Assembly (NCBI GenBank): GCA_902478715.1
Contig: CABSMC010000047.1
Span: 1-19,048 of the forward strand
DNA from: an uncultured Adlercreutzia sp.
GTDB taxonomy: Bacteria > Actinomycetota > Coriobacteriia > Coriobacteriales > Eggerthellaceae
Direction: 5' to 3'
Length of the DNA: 19,048 nucleotides
Shown piece by piece: positions 1 through 7,912 of the stretch (its first letter is position 1; every line of letters begins with the position of its first letter). A program made the translations under genes and the position numbers. The notes under the pieces are model-generated. The model was not told the origin of the DNA, made no database searches, and saw only the letters and a program-made list of their open reading frames with translations.

Positions 1-90
1 GCTCGAAACTCCCATCTATTTCCCGATGGCGCTCGAAACTCCCAACAATTTCCGAATGATGATCGAAACTCCCATCTATTTCCGAAAAAT
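1..90. repeat. Three tandem copies of an imperfect 30-bp repeat
   Basis: Units at 1-30, 31-60 and 61-90 share the core TCGAAACTCCCA(T/A)C(T/A)ATTTCC and then diverge over the last 6-8 bases. The units abut with no spacers. The period is a multiple of three, and the frame from position 2 stays open to a TGA at 137-139 with a 10-residue periodic translation, so this could be the 3' tail of a gene starting left of the window. The reverse strand also has an open periodic frame. No start codon or ribosome site supports either reading. I treat it as a degenerate tandem repeat of unknown role. Confidence 0.75.
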
Positions 91-127
91 GCCAAGCGGG
101 CAGAAGGCGTCTCTGGTTTTTGAGGCT

Positions 128-183
128 TGCGGTGGTTGAGCTGCGGTGGTTGAACTGCGGTGGTTGAGCTGCGGTGGTTGAGC
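128..183. repeat. Four tandem copies of a 14-bp repeat
   Basis: The unit TGCGGTGGTTGAGC occurs at 128-141, 142-155 (one change, GAAC for GAGC), 156-169 and 170-183. It is head-to-tail and nearly perfect, which suggests recent slippage expansion. No open frame of interest runs through it. From 184 to about 320 nothing recognisable is seen apart from short GC-rich half-palindromes (GGCCG/CGGCC). Confidence 0.8.
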
Positions 184-321
184 GAAGGGAGCGCTTGGAT
201 TAAGGATCGCCGATGCCGCCCCTTGCGCAACCCTTGGCCGCGTTCGCCCCTTCGGCCGCTTCGTTGATGTTTCTTGTCGGCAAATCGGGCGGCGTGGCGC
301 GGGGCCGTGGTAGGCTTCCTC

Positions 322-327
322 TATAAT
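322..327 (+). promoter_or_regulatory. -10 box of the carboxylase-dxs operon
   Basis: A perfect TATAAT lies 47 bases upstream of the first start codon, predicting transcription from about 334 and a leader of about 40 bases. The -35 position is GC-rich and does not match TTGACA, so the promoter may rely on an activator or be weak. This is the only good promoter seen before the six-gene run at 375-6720. Confidence 0.55.
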
Positions 328-374
328 CCGAAACTTGATCTTTGACTAACCTGTGTATAAGGAGGTGTGAGTTC

Positions 375-2246
375 ATGCCACGGCTTCAGATCATGGACAC
401 GACCATCCGCGACGGTCAGCAGAGCCTCTGGGCCACCCGTATGCAGATCGGCGACATGCTGCCGATTCTGCCGAAGATGGACCGCGTCGGCTACTGGGCC
501 ATCGAGGCGTGGGGCGGGGCGACGTTCGACTCCTGCCTGCGCTTTCTGGACGAGAACCCCTGGGAGCGTCTGCGCGCCATCAAGGCGAACACGCCCAATA
601 CGCCGCTTGCCATGCTCTCGCGCGGGCAGAACCTCGTCGGCTACAAGCACTACTCCAAGGAGATCGTGCATCGCTTCATCAATGTGGCGCACCGCAACGG
701 CGTCGAGGTCTTCCGCGTCTTCGACGCGCTGAACGACATCCGCAACGTCGTGGACAACGCCGAGGCCATCAAGGAGTGCGGCGGTCTGTTCGAGGGCGCC
801 ATCTCCTACACGATCTCGCCGGTGCACACGCTGGATTCCTACTTGGAATACGGCCAGCAGCTGAAGGATCTGGGCGCCGACACCATTGCCATCAAGGACA
901 TGGCCGGCATGCTCACGCCCTATCGCGCCGAGCGCATGGTGAAGGCGTTCAACGAGGAAATCGGCCTGCCGGTGCACATCCACTGCCATTATGTCGGCGG
1001 CATGGCCCCGGCCAACATCCTGAAGGCCGCCGAGGCGGGCGTGGCCGTGGCCGACACGGCTCATGCTCCGCTCGCGTTCGGCAACTCGCATCCGGCGGTG
1101 GAGATGATCGTGGCCGCTCTGAAGGAGAGCCGCTACGACACCGACCTCGACTTGGATCTGCTGTTCGAGATCTCCGAGTACTGGGAGGAGATGCGCAAGC
1201 GCGGCCATTACAAGCGCGGCGTGTCCTCGCTCATTCATATGCAGGTGTACTCGCACCAGGTGCCCGGCGGCATGATGAGCAACCTCATCAGCCAGCTGGA
1301 GGTGCAGAAGGCCGCGCACCGTCTGCCCGAGGTGATGGCCGAGATTCCGAAGGTGCGCGCCGAGGTGGGCTATCCGCCGCTCGTGACGCCGATGTCCCAG
1401 ATCGTGGGCACCCAGGCGGTGTTCAACGTGCTGACGGGCAAGCGCTGGAGCGTCATCTCCAAGGAGATGAAGGACTATGTGTGCGGCTACTACGGCAAGG
1501 CGCCGGGCAACATGGACAAGGAAATCGTGGCGAAGGTGGCCGGCGATGCCGAGATCTTGGATCCGAAGATCGCCCCCGGCACGCTGGTGACCACCACCTA
1601 CGACGAGTGCGCCGCCGAGATTGGCGATTTGGCCCAAAGCGAGGAGGACGTGCTCATGTACGCCCTGTTCCCCAACGAGGCCCGCACCTATTTGAGCAAG
1701 CACCGGGTATCCGAGAAAGTCGATTTCATGCTGGAGCAGGAGTCCAGCGCCACCAAGGAGGACGATTACGTGGACATCAATCAGATTCGCGAGCTGGTTC
1801 GCGTTGCCGAGGAGAGCGGCGTCGGAGAGATCGTCGTAGAGGAAGAGGGCATGCGCATCGCTGTCCGCATGCCGGGCCAGGGCGCGCCGGCCGCTGCCGT
1901 GCCCGCCGCTCCGCAGGCCCAGGCGGCTCCCGTTGCCGCCGTGCCCGCGCCGGCCGCCGAGGAGCCGGCGAGCGATCGTCCGGCCACGTGGAAGCCGGTG
2001 GTGGCTCCCATGGTGGGCACCTACTACGAGGCCCCGGCCCCGGGCGAGCCGCCCTTCGTGAAGGTGGGCGACGAGGTGGCCGCCGGCGAGACGCTGTGCA
2101 TCGTGGAGGCCATGAAGCTCATGAATGAGATCGCCGCCGAGGAGATGGGCACCGTGCGCGAGGTGTGCCTGTCCGACGCCACGCCGGTGGAGTACGGCAC
2201 CGTGCTCTTCTACGTGGAGCCCCACGACCCCACGCCGGGCGCGTAG
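375..2246 (+). CDS. Pyruvate carboxylase subunit B-like carboxyltransferase fused to an AccB-type biotin carrier
   Basis: The 623-residue protein starts at the ATG at 375, which has an excellent AAGGAGGTG site seven bases upstream; an in-frame TTG at 342 lacks one. Residues 1 to about 450 are an OadA/PycB carboxyltransferase barrel: MDTTIRDGQQS at 7-17, the IAIKDMAGML lysine (K174) that is carboxylated in this family, and metal-site histidines H203 and H205 in HIHCH. Residues about 466-623 match a whole E. coli-type AccB, not the short OadA biotinyl tail: the N-terminal DINQIRELVRVAEESG segment, a Pro/Ala linker, and a biotinyl domain with the AccB 'thumb' (YYEAPAPGEPPF) and biotin lysine K581 in EAMKLMNE. 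The next gene is biotin carboxylase, and no membrane decarboxylase subunits are nearby, which favours ATP-dependent carboxylation of pyruvate to oxaloacetate over sodium-pumping decarboxylation. Substrate specificity is inferred. Confidence 0.85.
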   Translation: MPRLQIMDTTIRDGQQSLWATRMQIGDMLPILPKMDRVGYWAIEAWGGATFDSCLRFLDENPWERLRAIKANTPNTPLAMLSRGQNLVGYKHYSKEIVHRFINVAHRNGVEVFRVFDALNDIRNVVDNAEAIKECGGLFEGAISYTISPVHTLDSYLEYGQQLKDLGADTIAIKDMAGMLTPYRAERMVKAFNEEIGLPVHIHCHYVGGMAPANILKAAEAGVAVADTAHAPLAFGNSHPAVEMIVAALKESRYDTDLDLDLLFEISEYWEEMRKRGHYKRGVSSLIHMQVYSHQVPGGMMSNLISQLEVQKAAHRLPEVMAEIPKVRAEVGYPPLVTPMSQIVGTQAVFNVLTGKRWSVISKEMKDYVCGYYGKAPGNMDKEIVAKVAGDAEILDPKIAPGTLVTTTYDECAAEIGDLAQSEEDVLMYALFPNEARTYLSKHRVSEKVDFMLEQESSATKEDDYVDINQIRELVRVAEESGVGEIVVEEEGMRIAVRMPGQGAPAAAVPAAPQAQAAPVAAVPAPAAEEPASDRPATWKPVVAPMVGTYYEAPAPGEPPFVKVGDEVAAGETLCIVEAMKLMNEIAAEEMGTVREVCLSDATPVEYGTVLFYVEPHDPTPGA

Positions 2247-2255
2247 GAGACAAGC

Positions 2256-3604
<1,349 letters not shown>

Positions 3605-3608
<4 letters not shown>

Positions 3609-3955
3609 CAGACCAGATGAACGTCGAGGGCCTTTCCATCGCCCCGGGGGTCATGGAGACCATCATCTCCGTGGCCGCCAGCGAGGTGGACGGCGTGGCC
3701 TCGCTGGGCTCCTTCGCCACGAGCGGCATCCGCTCCATGCTGGCGAGCAAGCCCTCCACCTCCGGCATCGAGACCAAGATGGACGAGGGCGGCAAGCTTT
3801 CCGTGGCGGTGCACGTGGAAGTCTACTACGGCTACGTGCTGCCCGAGCTGGCGGCCCAGCTGCGCACCGCCATCGCCGAGGCGCTGGCCACCCAGGCCGG
3901 CGTGGAGGTGTCCTCGGTGGACGTGTACATCGACGGCCTTCAGTTCAAGGCGTAG
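3605..3955 (+). CDS. Asp23/Gls24 family protein (YqhY-like)
   Basis: The 116-residue protein belongs to the Asp23/Gls24 family (DUF322): an N-terminal GLSIAPGVMETIISVAASEVDGV segment, then a KLSVAVHVEVYYGYVLPELAAQLRTAIAEAL core and a VDVYIDGLQF end. There are no membrane segments. It overlaps the biotin carboxylase by ATGA, with a GGGAGA site inside that gene. In Bacillus subtilis the homologue YqhY follows accBC in the same order and has been linked to control of acetyl-CoA carboxylase activity. A similar role on the carboxylase here is an attractive inference, not shown by the sequence. Gls24 stress proteins are the other branch of the family. Confidence 0.85.
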
Positions 3956-3967
3956 GTGGCGCGCGGT

Positions 3968-4564
3968 ATGGCTCCGAGAATCCACGAGCGCACCCGCGAC
4001 CGCGTGAGCGCGGTGCAGGTGCTCTATACGAGCGAGCTGACGGGGAAATCGCCCAGCGAGCTGCTCGATTGCGGGCTGTGCCTGGTGGCTCGCGAGGCTC
4101 CCGCCGATGAGGCCGAAGCCGCCGAGGCGGGCGCGTTCGGCCGCATCGAGGAGGGGACGCTGACCGACTACGCCTTGGCGCTCATCCACGGCGTGGAGGC
4201 GAACCAGACCCAGGTAGATGAGCGTATTGAAGCGGCGTCCGAGAACTGGGCGCTCTCCCGCATGCCCATCGTGGACCGCTCCATTCTGCGCCTGGCCGTC
4301 TTCGAGATGTTCAACTGCGACGACGTGCCTGTGTCCGTTTCCATCAACGAGGCGGTGGAGCTGGCCAAGGGCTTCGGCGGCGAGGACGATTCGCCGCGCT
4401 TCGTGAACGGCGTGCTGGGGCGTATCGCGCGTTCCATGGACGGCGCGGGCGCGGCGGTGGCCGATGCGACCGGCTCTGGCTCTGTTGCCGAAGGGGTCGC
4501 AGGCCCCGTGAACGCCTTGGTGGGCGCCTCGGGCGCCGCTGCTTGCGTGCAGGTGGGGGTGTAG
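3968..4564 (+). CDS. nusB: Transcription antitermination protein NusB
   Basis: The 198-residue protein has the NusB pattern: an N-terminal RDRVSAVQVLYTSEL helix, then WALSRMPIVDRSILRLAVFEM and VSINEAVELAKGFGGEDDSPRFVNGVLGRI, the RNA- and NusE-binding core of the family. NusB acts in rRNA antitermination complexes. The ATG at 3968 is preferred because AGGTGG lies eight bases upstream and overlaps the preceding stop; an in-frame GTG at 3956, directly after that stop, would add four residues. A Gly/Ala/Val-rich tail of about 45 residues follows the conserved core and is not normal for the family. The spacer of about 50 residues between the first helix and the rest is also acidic and long. Confidence 0.88.
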   Translation: MAPRIHERTRDRVSAVQVLYTSELTGKSPSELLDCGLCLVAREAPADEAEAAEAGAFGRIEEGTLTDYALALIHGVEANQTQVDERIEAASENWALSRMPIVDRSILRLAVFEMFNCDDVPVSVSINEAVELAKGFGGEDDSPRFVNGVLGRIARSMDGAGAAVADATGSGSVAEGVAGPVNALVGASGAAACVQVGV

Positions 4565-4569
4565 GCGCC

Positions 4570-4830
4570 ATGGCCGACGAGCAGGGTCGCACCTTCGAGG
4601 ACGTGCACGAGCGCCTTTCCGAGATCGTTGACGAGGTGTCCGCCGAGGACATCTCGCTGGACGACGCCTTGAAGTTGTACGAGGAGGCCGTGAAGCTGGG
4701 CCTTTCCGCGTGCGACTTGTCCGAGCAGGACTTGGACGCGTTTCTGGCGACGGAAGAGGAAACGACGGCCGAGGAGGGCGGCGCAAGCGCTACCCCTACG
4801 GGTTCAACCGACATGCCCCGCGAGGCCTAA
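4570..4830 (+). CDS. xseB: Exodeoxyribonuclease VII small subunit
   Basis: The 86-residue protein has the XseB helical hairpin: FEDVHERLSEIVDEVSAEDISLDDALKLYEEAVKLG, followed by an acidic, Thr/Ala-rich tail. XseB binds the large catalytic subunit XseA to form the nuclease that degrades single-stranded DNA. It starts six bases after nusB behind a G-rich ribosome site, and 12 bases separate it from dxs. xseA, which normally precedes xseB in this gene order, is absent here and must lie elsewhere if the enzyme is functional. Confidence 0.8.
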   Translation: MADEQGRTFEDVHERLSEIVDEVSAEDISLDDALKLYEEAVKLGLSACDLSEQDLDAFLATEEETTAEEGGASATPTGSTDMPREA

Positions 4831-4842
4831 AGGAAACCGCCC

Positions 4843-6720
4843 ATGGATGTCCCGCGCATACTCGATGCTATCAGCTCGCCGGCCGATTTGAAGGTGCTCG
4901 ATAACGAGGAGCTGGCCATTTTAGCCCGCGAGATCCGCCAGGAGATCGTCGCCACCACCTCGGTCACCGGGGGACATGTGGCGTCGTCTTTGGGCGCCGT
5001 GGACATCATCGTGGCCCTGGAGAGCCTGCTCGACATGCCGCGCGACCGCGTGGTGTTCGACGTGGGGCACCAGGCCTACGCTCACAAGCTGCTCACCGGC
5101 CGACGCGAGGCGTTCAAAACGCTGCGCACCTACGGCGGCCTGTCCGGCTTCACCAAGCCATCGGAGAGCCCCTACGACGTGCACCCGTCGGGTCACGCGT
5201 CCGACTCGCTCTCCATCGCCACGGGTCTCGCGAAGGCGCGGCAGTTGAAGGGCACCGACGAGAAGGTGGTGGCCCTCATCGGCGATGCGTCGCTCGCCGG
5301 CGGCATGGCCTTCGAGGCGCTGAACTACATGGGCAACGAGCAGTTGCCGCTCGTCGTCATCTTGAACGACAACGAGATGTCCATCTCGCGCAACGTGGGC
5401 GCCCTCATGAAGCATCTGGGCAACATCCGCGCCAACAGCCACTACCGCGAGGCGCGCGAGGGCCTGCAAGCGGCCATGGAGCAGGGCGGTCCTGCGGCCC
5501 GCGGGCTGCTCGGCTTCGGCAAGAACATGAAGGAATCCCTCAAGCAAATGGTGATTCCCCACACGATGATCTACGAGTCGCTCGGCATCGTGTGCACCGC
5601 GCCCATCGACGGCCACAACATCGCCGAGCTGCGCGACGTTTTATCGCTCGTGCTGGAAATGGACGGCCCGGCCCTTGTGCACGTGGTCACGCGGAAAGGG
5701 GAGGGCTACGAGCCTGCCCGCCGCGATCCCGAGGCGTTCCATGGCACCGGTCCCTACGATATTGCCACGGGCCGCGCGTTGAAGAAGCCCGGGCGCGCCC
5801 CCAGCTACACTGAGGTGTTCGGCGCGGCGCTCGCCGACGAGGCGGCCAACGATGCGGATGTGGTGGCCATCACGGCGGCCATGACCGGCGGCACGGGGTT
5901 GAAGACCTTCGCGGCGGAGTTCCCCTCGCGTTTTGTGGACGTGGGCATTGCCGAGGAGCAGGCGGTGGGCATGGCGGCCGGCCTCTCATCGGGCGGCAAG
6001 AAGCCCGTGGTGGCGCTGTACTCCACCTTCATGCAGCGGGCCGTGGATCAGATGATCATCGACGTGGCCCTGCCGGAGGCGAATGTCGTGTTCGCCTTCG
6101 ACCGCGCGGGCCTGGTGGGCGATGATGGCCCCACGCACCACGGCGTCTTCGACATGGTGTACACGCGCATGGTGCCGAACATGCGGGCGCTCGCGCCCTC
6201 CGACGAGGCGGAGCTCGTGCACGCCCTGCACACGGCGCTGGTTTTGGAGGGCCCCGTGTCGCTGCGCTACCCGCGCGGCGAGGCCGAGGGTGCACCGTTG
6301 CCGGACGTGCCGGAAATCTTGGAAGTGGGGAAGTCCCGCACGGTGCGCGAGGGGGACGACGTGGCCCTGCTCGCCTTCGGTCGCATGGTGGGCCAAGCCC
6401 GCGCCGCCGCCGAGCTGCTGTCTGCCGAGGGCATCGAGTGCCGTGTGGTGGACATGCGCTGGGTGAAGCCGCTCGACGAGGAGGCCATCGCCGCTGCGGC
6501 GGCCTGTCGTTTGGTGGTCACGGTGGAAGAGGGCGTCATCGCGGGAGGCGCCGGCGAGGGCGTGTTGGAAGTGCTGGCCCGCCAGGGTGCCACGACCCCT
6601 GCCGTCACGCTGGGCATCCCCGACCGCTTCATCGGCCAGGGCCCCGTGTCCCAGCTCTTCGCCGACCTCGGCCTGAACGCCGAGGGCATCGCCGCTACCG
6701 TGCGCGAGGCGCTGCGATAG
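4843..6720 (+). CDS. dxs: 1-deoxy-D-xylulose-5-phosphate synthase
   Basis: The 625-residue protein matches full-length Dxs, which condenses pyruvate and glyceraldehyde 3-phosphate with thiamine diphosphate in the first step of the MEP isoprenoid pathway. Seen in order: TSVTGGHVASSLGAVD, VFDVGHQAYAHKLLTGR, the Mg/thiamine motif IGDASLAGG followed by ILNDNEMSIS, the catalytic glutamate E371 in DVGIAEEQAVGMAAG, and the C-terminal transketolase domain. The thiamine motif reads GDA rather than GDG, a variant also known in other Dxs branches, and the metal-binding aspartate is kept. An AAGGAAA site lies seven bases before the ATG. It is the last gene of the operon; no clear terminator is seen in the 27 bases before the convergent acetyltransferase. 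Confidence 0.95.
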   Translation: MDVPRILDAISSPADLKVLDNEELAILAREIRQEIVATTSVTGGHVASSLGAVDIIVALESLLDMPRDRVVFDVGHQAYAHKLLTGRREAFKTLRTYGGLSGFTKPSESPYDVHPSGHASDSLSIATGLAKARQLKGTDEKVVALIGDASLAGGMAFEALNYMGNEQLPLVVILNDNEMSISRNVGALMKHLGNIRANSHYREAREGLQAAMEQGGPAARGLLGFGKNMKESLKQMVIPHTMIYESLGIVCTAPIDGHNIAELRDVLSLVLEMDGPALVHVVTRKGEGYEPARRDPEAFHGTGPYDIATGRALKKPGRAPSYTEVFGAALADEAANDADVVAITAAMTGGTGLKTFAAEFPSRFVDVGIAEEQAVGMAAGLSSGGKKPVVALYSTFMQRAVDQMIIDVALPEANVVFAFDRAGLVGDDGPTHHGVFDMVYTRMVPNMRALAPSDEAELVHALHTALVLEGPVSLRYPRGEAEGAPLPDVPEILEVGKSRTVREGDDVALLAFGRMVGQARAAAELLSAEGIECRVVDMRWVKPLDEEAIAAAAACRLVVTVEEGVIAGGAGEGVLEVLARQGATTPAVTLGIPDRFIGQGPVSQLFADLGLNAEGIAATVREALR

Positions 6721-6747
6721 CGCCGTTCGCGCTCGTGCCGATCTGGA

Positions 6748-7413
6748 TTAGACCAGCTTCTTCTCCATGATGTAGTCGTCCATGATGTAGCCGTCGCCGA
6801 TGTCGGTTTCCACGGCGTCGATGACCTCGAAGCCCTTGGCTTTGTAGGCGCGGATGGCCATCTCGTTGTGCTTGTTCACCGTGAGGTAGAGGGCATCGAG
6901 GCCGCGCTCGCGGGCGAGGCGCTCGTAGAAGCGGATGGTGGCCGAGCACAGGCCCTCCCCGCGGTGCTCCTTCAGCAGGTAGATCTTCGAGATGAAGAAG
7001 CGGTTCGTGTCCGCCTCCACGTGTCCGCCGGTGTAGCCGACGATGCGGGGGACGGCGGCGGTGCGGGCGAAGTCCTCGGTGTCGCGGGCCAGCTCGCCGT
7101 CGCGGTCGGATTCGATGTCGTCGTTGACGCGGCCGGCTACGGTGTCGCCCTGGTCGTGGATGTCGGCGCCGTGCGTCGCCGCGCCCAGCTCGTGGGGCGT
7201 TTCGTCCTCGTGCTGCATGATGAAGAAGTACTCGTAGCCATTGTCGGCGATGTCGGTGCGGAAGGCATTCAGGCTCTGGAACTTCTCCACCATGTAGTCG
7301 GTTTGCGCTTGGCCGATGATGGCCGGCCAGTACTCGTTCCAAATATGGTAGGCCATATGGGCCAGGGCCTCGACCTCTTCGTCGCGCTCGACCTGTCGAA
7401 ATGTAACGCTCAT
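6748..7413 (-). CDS. GNAT family N-acetyltransferase
   Basis: The 221-residue protein ends with a typical GNAT half: ISKIYLLKEHRGEGLCSATIRFYERLA (acetyl-CoA motif A, RGEGLCSA at 151-158), LYLTVNKHNEMAIRAYKAKGFEV, and a DIGDGYIMDDYIMEKKL end. The start at 7413 is chosen because GGAAGGA lies just upstream; a longer reading runs into a repeated element and is rejected. Residues about 70-122 form an acidic, Asp/Glu/His-rich insertion between two core strands, where relatives have a short loop. The acceptor substrate cannot be told. It is transcribed towards dxs and stands alone. Confidence 0.85.
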   Translation of the reverse strand: MSVTFRQVERDEEVEALAHMAYHIWNEYWPAIIGQAQTDYMVEKFQSLNAFRTDIADNGYEYFFIMQHEDETPHELGAATHGADIHDQGDTVAGRVNDDIESDRDGELARDTEDFARTAAVPRIVGYTGGHVEADTNRFFISKIYLLKEHRGEGLCSATIRFYERLARERGLDALYLTVNKHNEMAIRAYKAKGFEVIDAVETDIGDGYIMDDYIMEKKLV

Positions 7414-7454
7414 GAGTACATCCTTCCGCGTCGTGACAAAACTTTTCGAAAAAG

Positions 7455-7606
7455 TGGTCACAAAATCGAGTTCTGGGTTTTCTTTACGGGAGATATGACC
7501 CAATTAACGGCTGCGAGCCTGCGCAATATAGCGTTTGGCGATATATCCCTCTTGTTCTCATGCTGCCTTGAGGCCTGCAAAAACCCAGAACTCGATTTTG
7601 TGACCA
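7455..7606. repeat. 152-bp element with perfect 27-bp terminal inverted repeats (MITE-like)
   Basis: The arms at 7455-7481 and 7580-7606 are exact reverse complements over 27 bases (core CACAAAATCGAGTTCTGGG), flanking a 98-bp, more AT-rich centre with no gene. Only spurious short frames run through it. No clear target duplication is seen at its edges. Next to the left arm is a near-palindrome ACTTTTCGAAAAAGT, and the right arm runs into AAATCG-CGC-CGATTT followed by Ts. The arrangement fits a non-autonomous mobile element or a large cruciform/RNA hairpin. No transposase is nearby. Confidence 0.7.
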
Positions 7607-7694
7607 AATCGCGCCGATTTTTTGCAAGGGCAGCGCTGCCATTGTAATGCTTCGGCGGTTCGTGACGGGACGCGCGGGCATTTGTTTCCGCCCA

Positions 7695-7745
7695 GTAACA
7701 AGGATTGGTCGCCAGTGTTAACACTTATTTTTGAGGGGGTTAACA
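7695..7745. promoter_or_regulatory. Three GTTAACA-like motifs spaced exactly 22 bp, upstream of the ammonium channel gene
   Basis: GTAACAA at 7695, GTTAACA at 7717 and GTTAACA at 7739 start 22 bp apart, two turns of B-DNA, so they lie on one face of the helix. The last two also form an inverted repeat, TGTTAAC-N16-GTTAACA (7716-7745). They sit about 170 bp before the amt start in an AT-richer patch. Actinobacterial GlnR sites are built from GTnAC half-sites, but their usual 11-bp partner is not visible, so the regulator is not named. Around them, up to 7829, no gene is seen; a perfect 12-bp palindrome GGCAGCGCTGCC lies at 7629-7640. Confidence 0.45.
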
Positions 7746-7829
7746 ATCATCGTTGAGCGCGCGGGTCACCAGGTGCCGTGGAACAATCGGGTTGTCCTTG
7801 CCGTTGGGCGCCTTGGGCGACAAGGGGTG

Positions 7830-7874
7830 GGGAGGCCCGCGCGGTGCGGCGCGCGGCGCCTCCCGACCTCTTTT
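7830..7874 (+). terminator. Terminator-like hairpin in the amt leader (possible attenuator)
   Basis: GGGAGGCCCGCGCG (7830-7843) pairs with 7850-7864 over 14 base pairs with one bulged base and a six-base loop. A short linker and four Ts (7871-7874) follow. The hairpin lies about 40 bases upstream of the amt start, on the coding strand and far from the end of any + strand gene, so if amt is transcribed from further up it would act as an attenuator. The linker before the Ts makes it an imperfect intrinsic terminator. Confidence 0.5.
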
Positions 7875-7912
7875 CGCCGAGGGCCCGCGAACTGTGAAAG
7901 GGGTTGATCGCG

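Noticed and set aside
1..90. CRISPR array from the 30-bp repeats
   Set aside because: The units abut directly with no unique spacers, are imperfect, and no cas genes are present.
321..2225. Long open frame on the minus strand opposite the carboxyltransferase gene (634 codons)
   Set aside because: It is His/Gly/Arg-rich, matches no family and mirrors a well-supported + strand gene; such shadows are expected at this GC content.
375..2246. Sodium-pumping oxaloacetate decarboxylase alpha subunit
   Set aside because: No oadB/oadG membrane subunits are nearby and a biotin carboxylase gene follows directly, which indicates an ATP-dependent carboxylase.
7413..7503. Longer N-terminus for the GNAT gene (start at 7503)
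   Set aside because: The extra residues are read from the inverted-repeat element; GGAAGGA precedes the ATG at 7413.
7458..7724. Small minus-strand open frames within and beside the inverted-repeat element
   Set aside because: They have no ribosome site, overlap each other in several frames and are read from repeat arms.
7746..7912. Sigma-54 promoter for the nitrogen genes
   Set aside because: No TGGCAC-N5-TTGC match was found between the acetyltransferase gene and amt.
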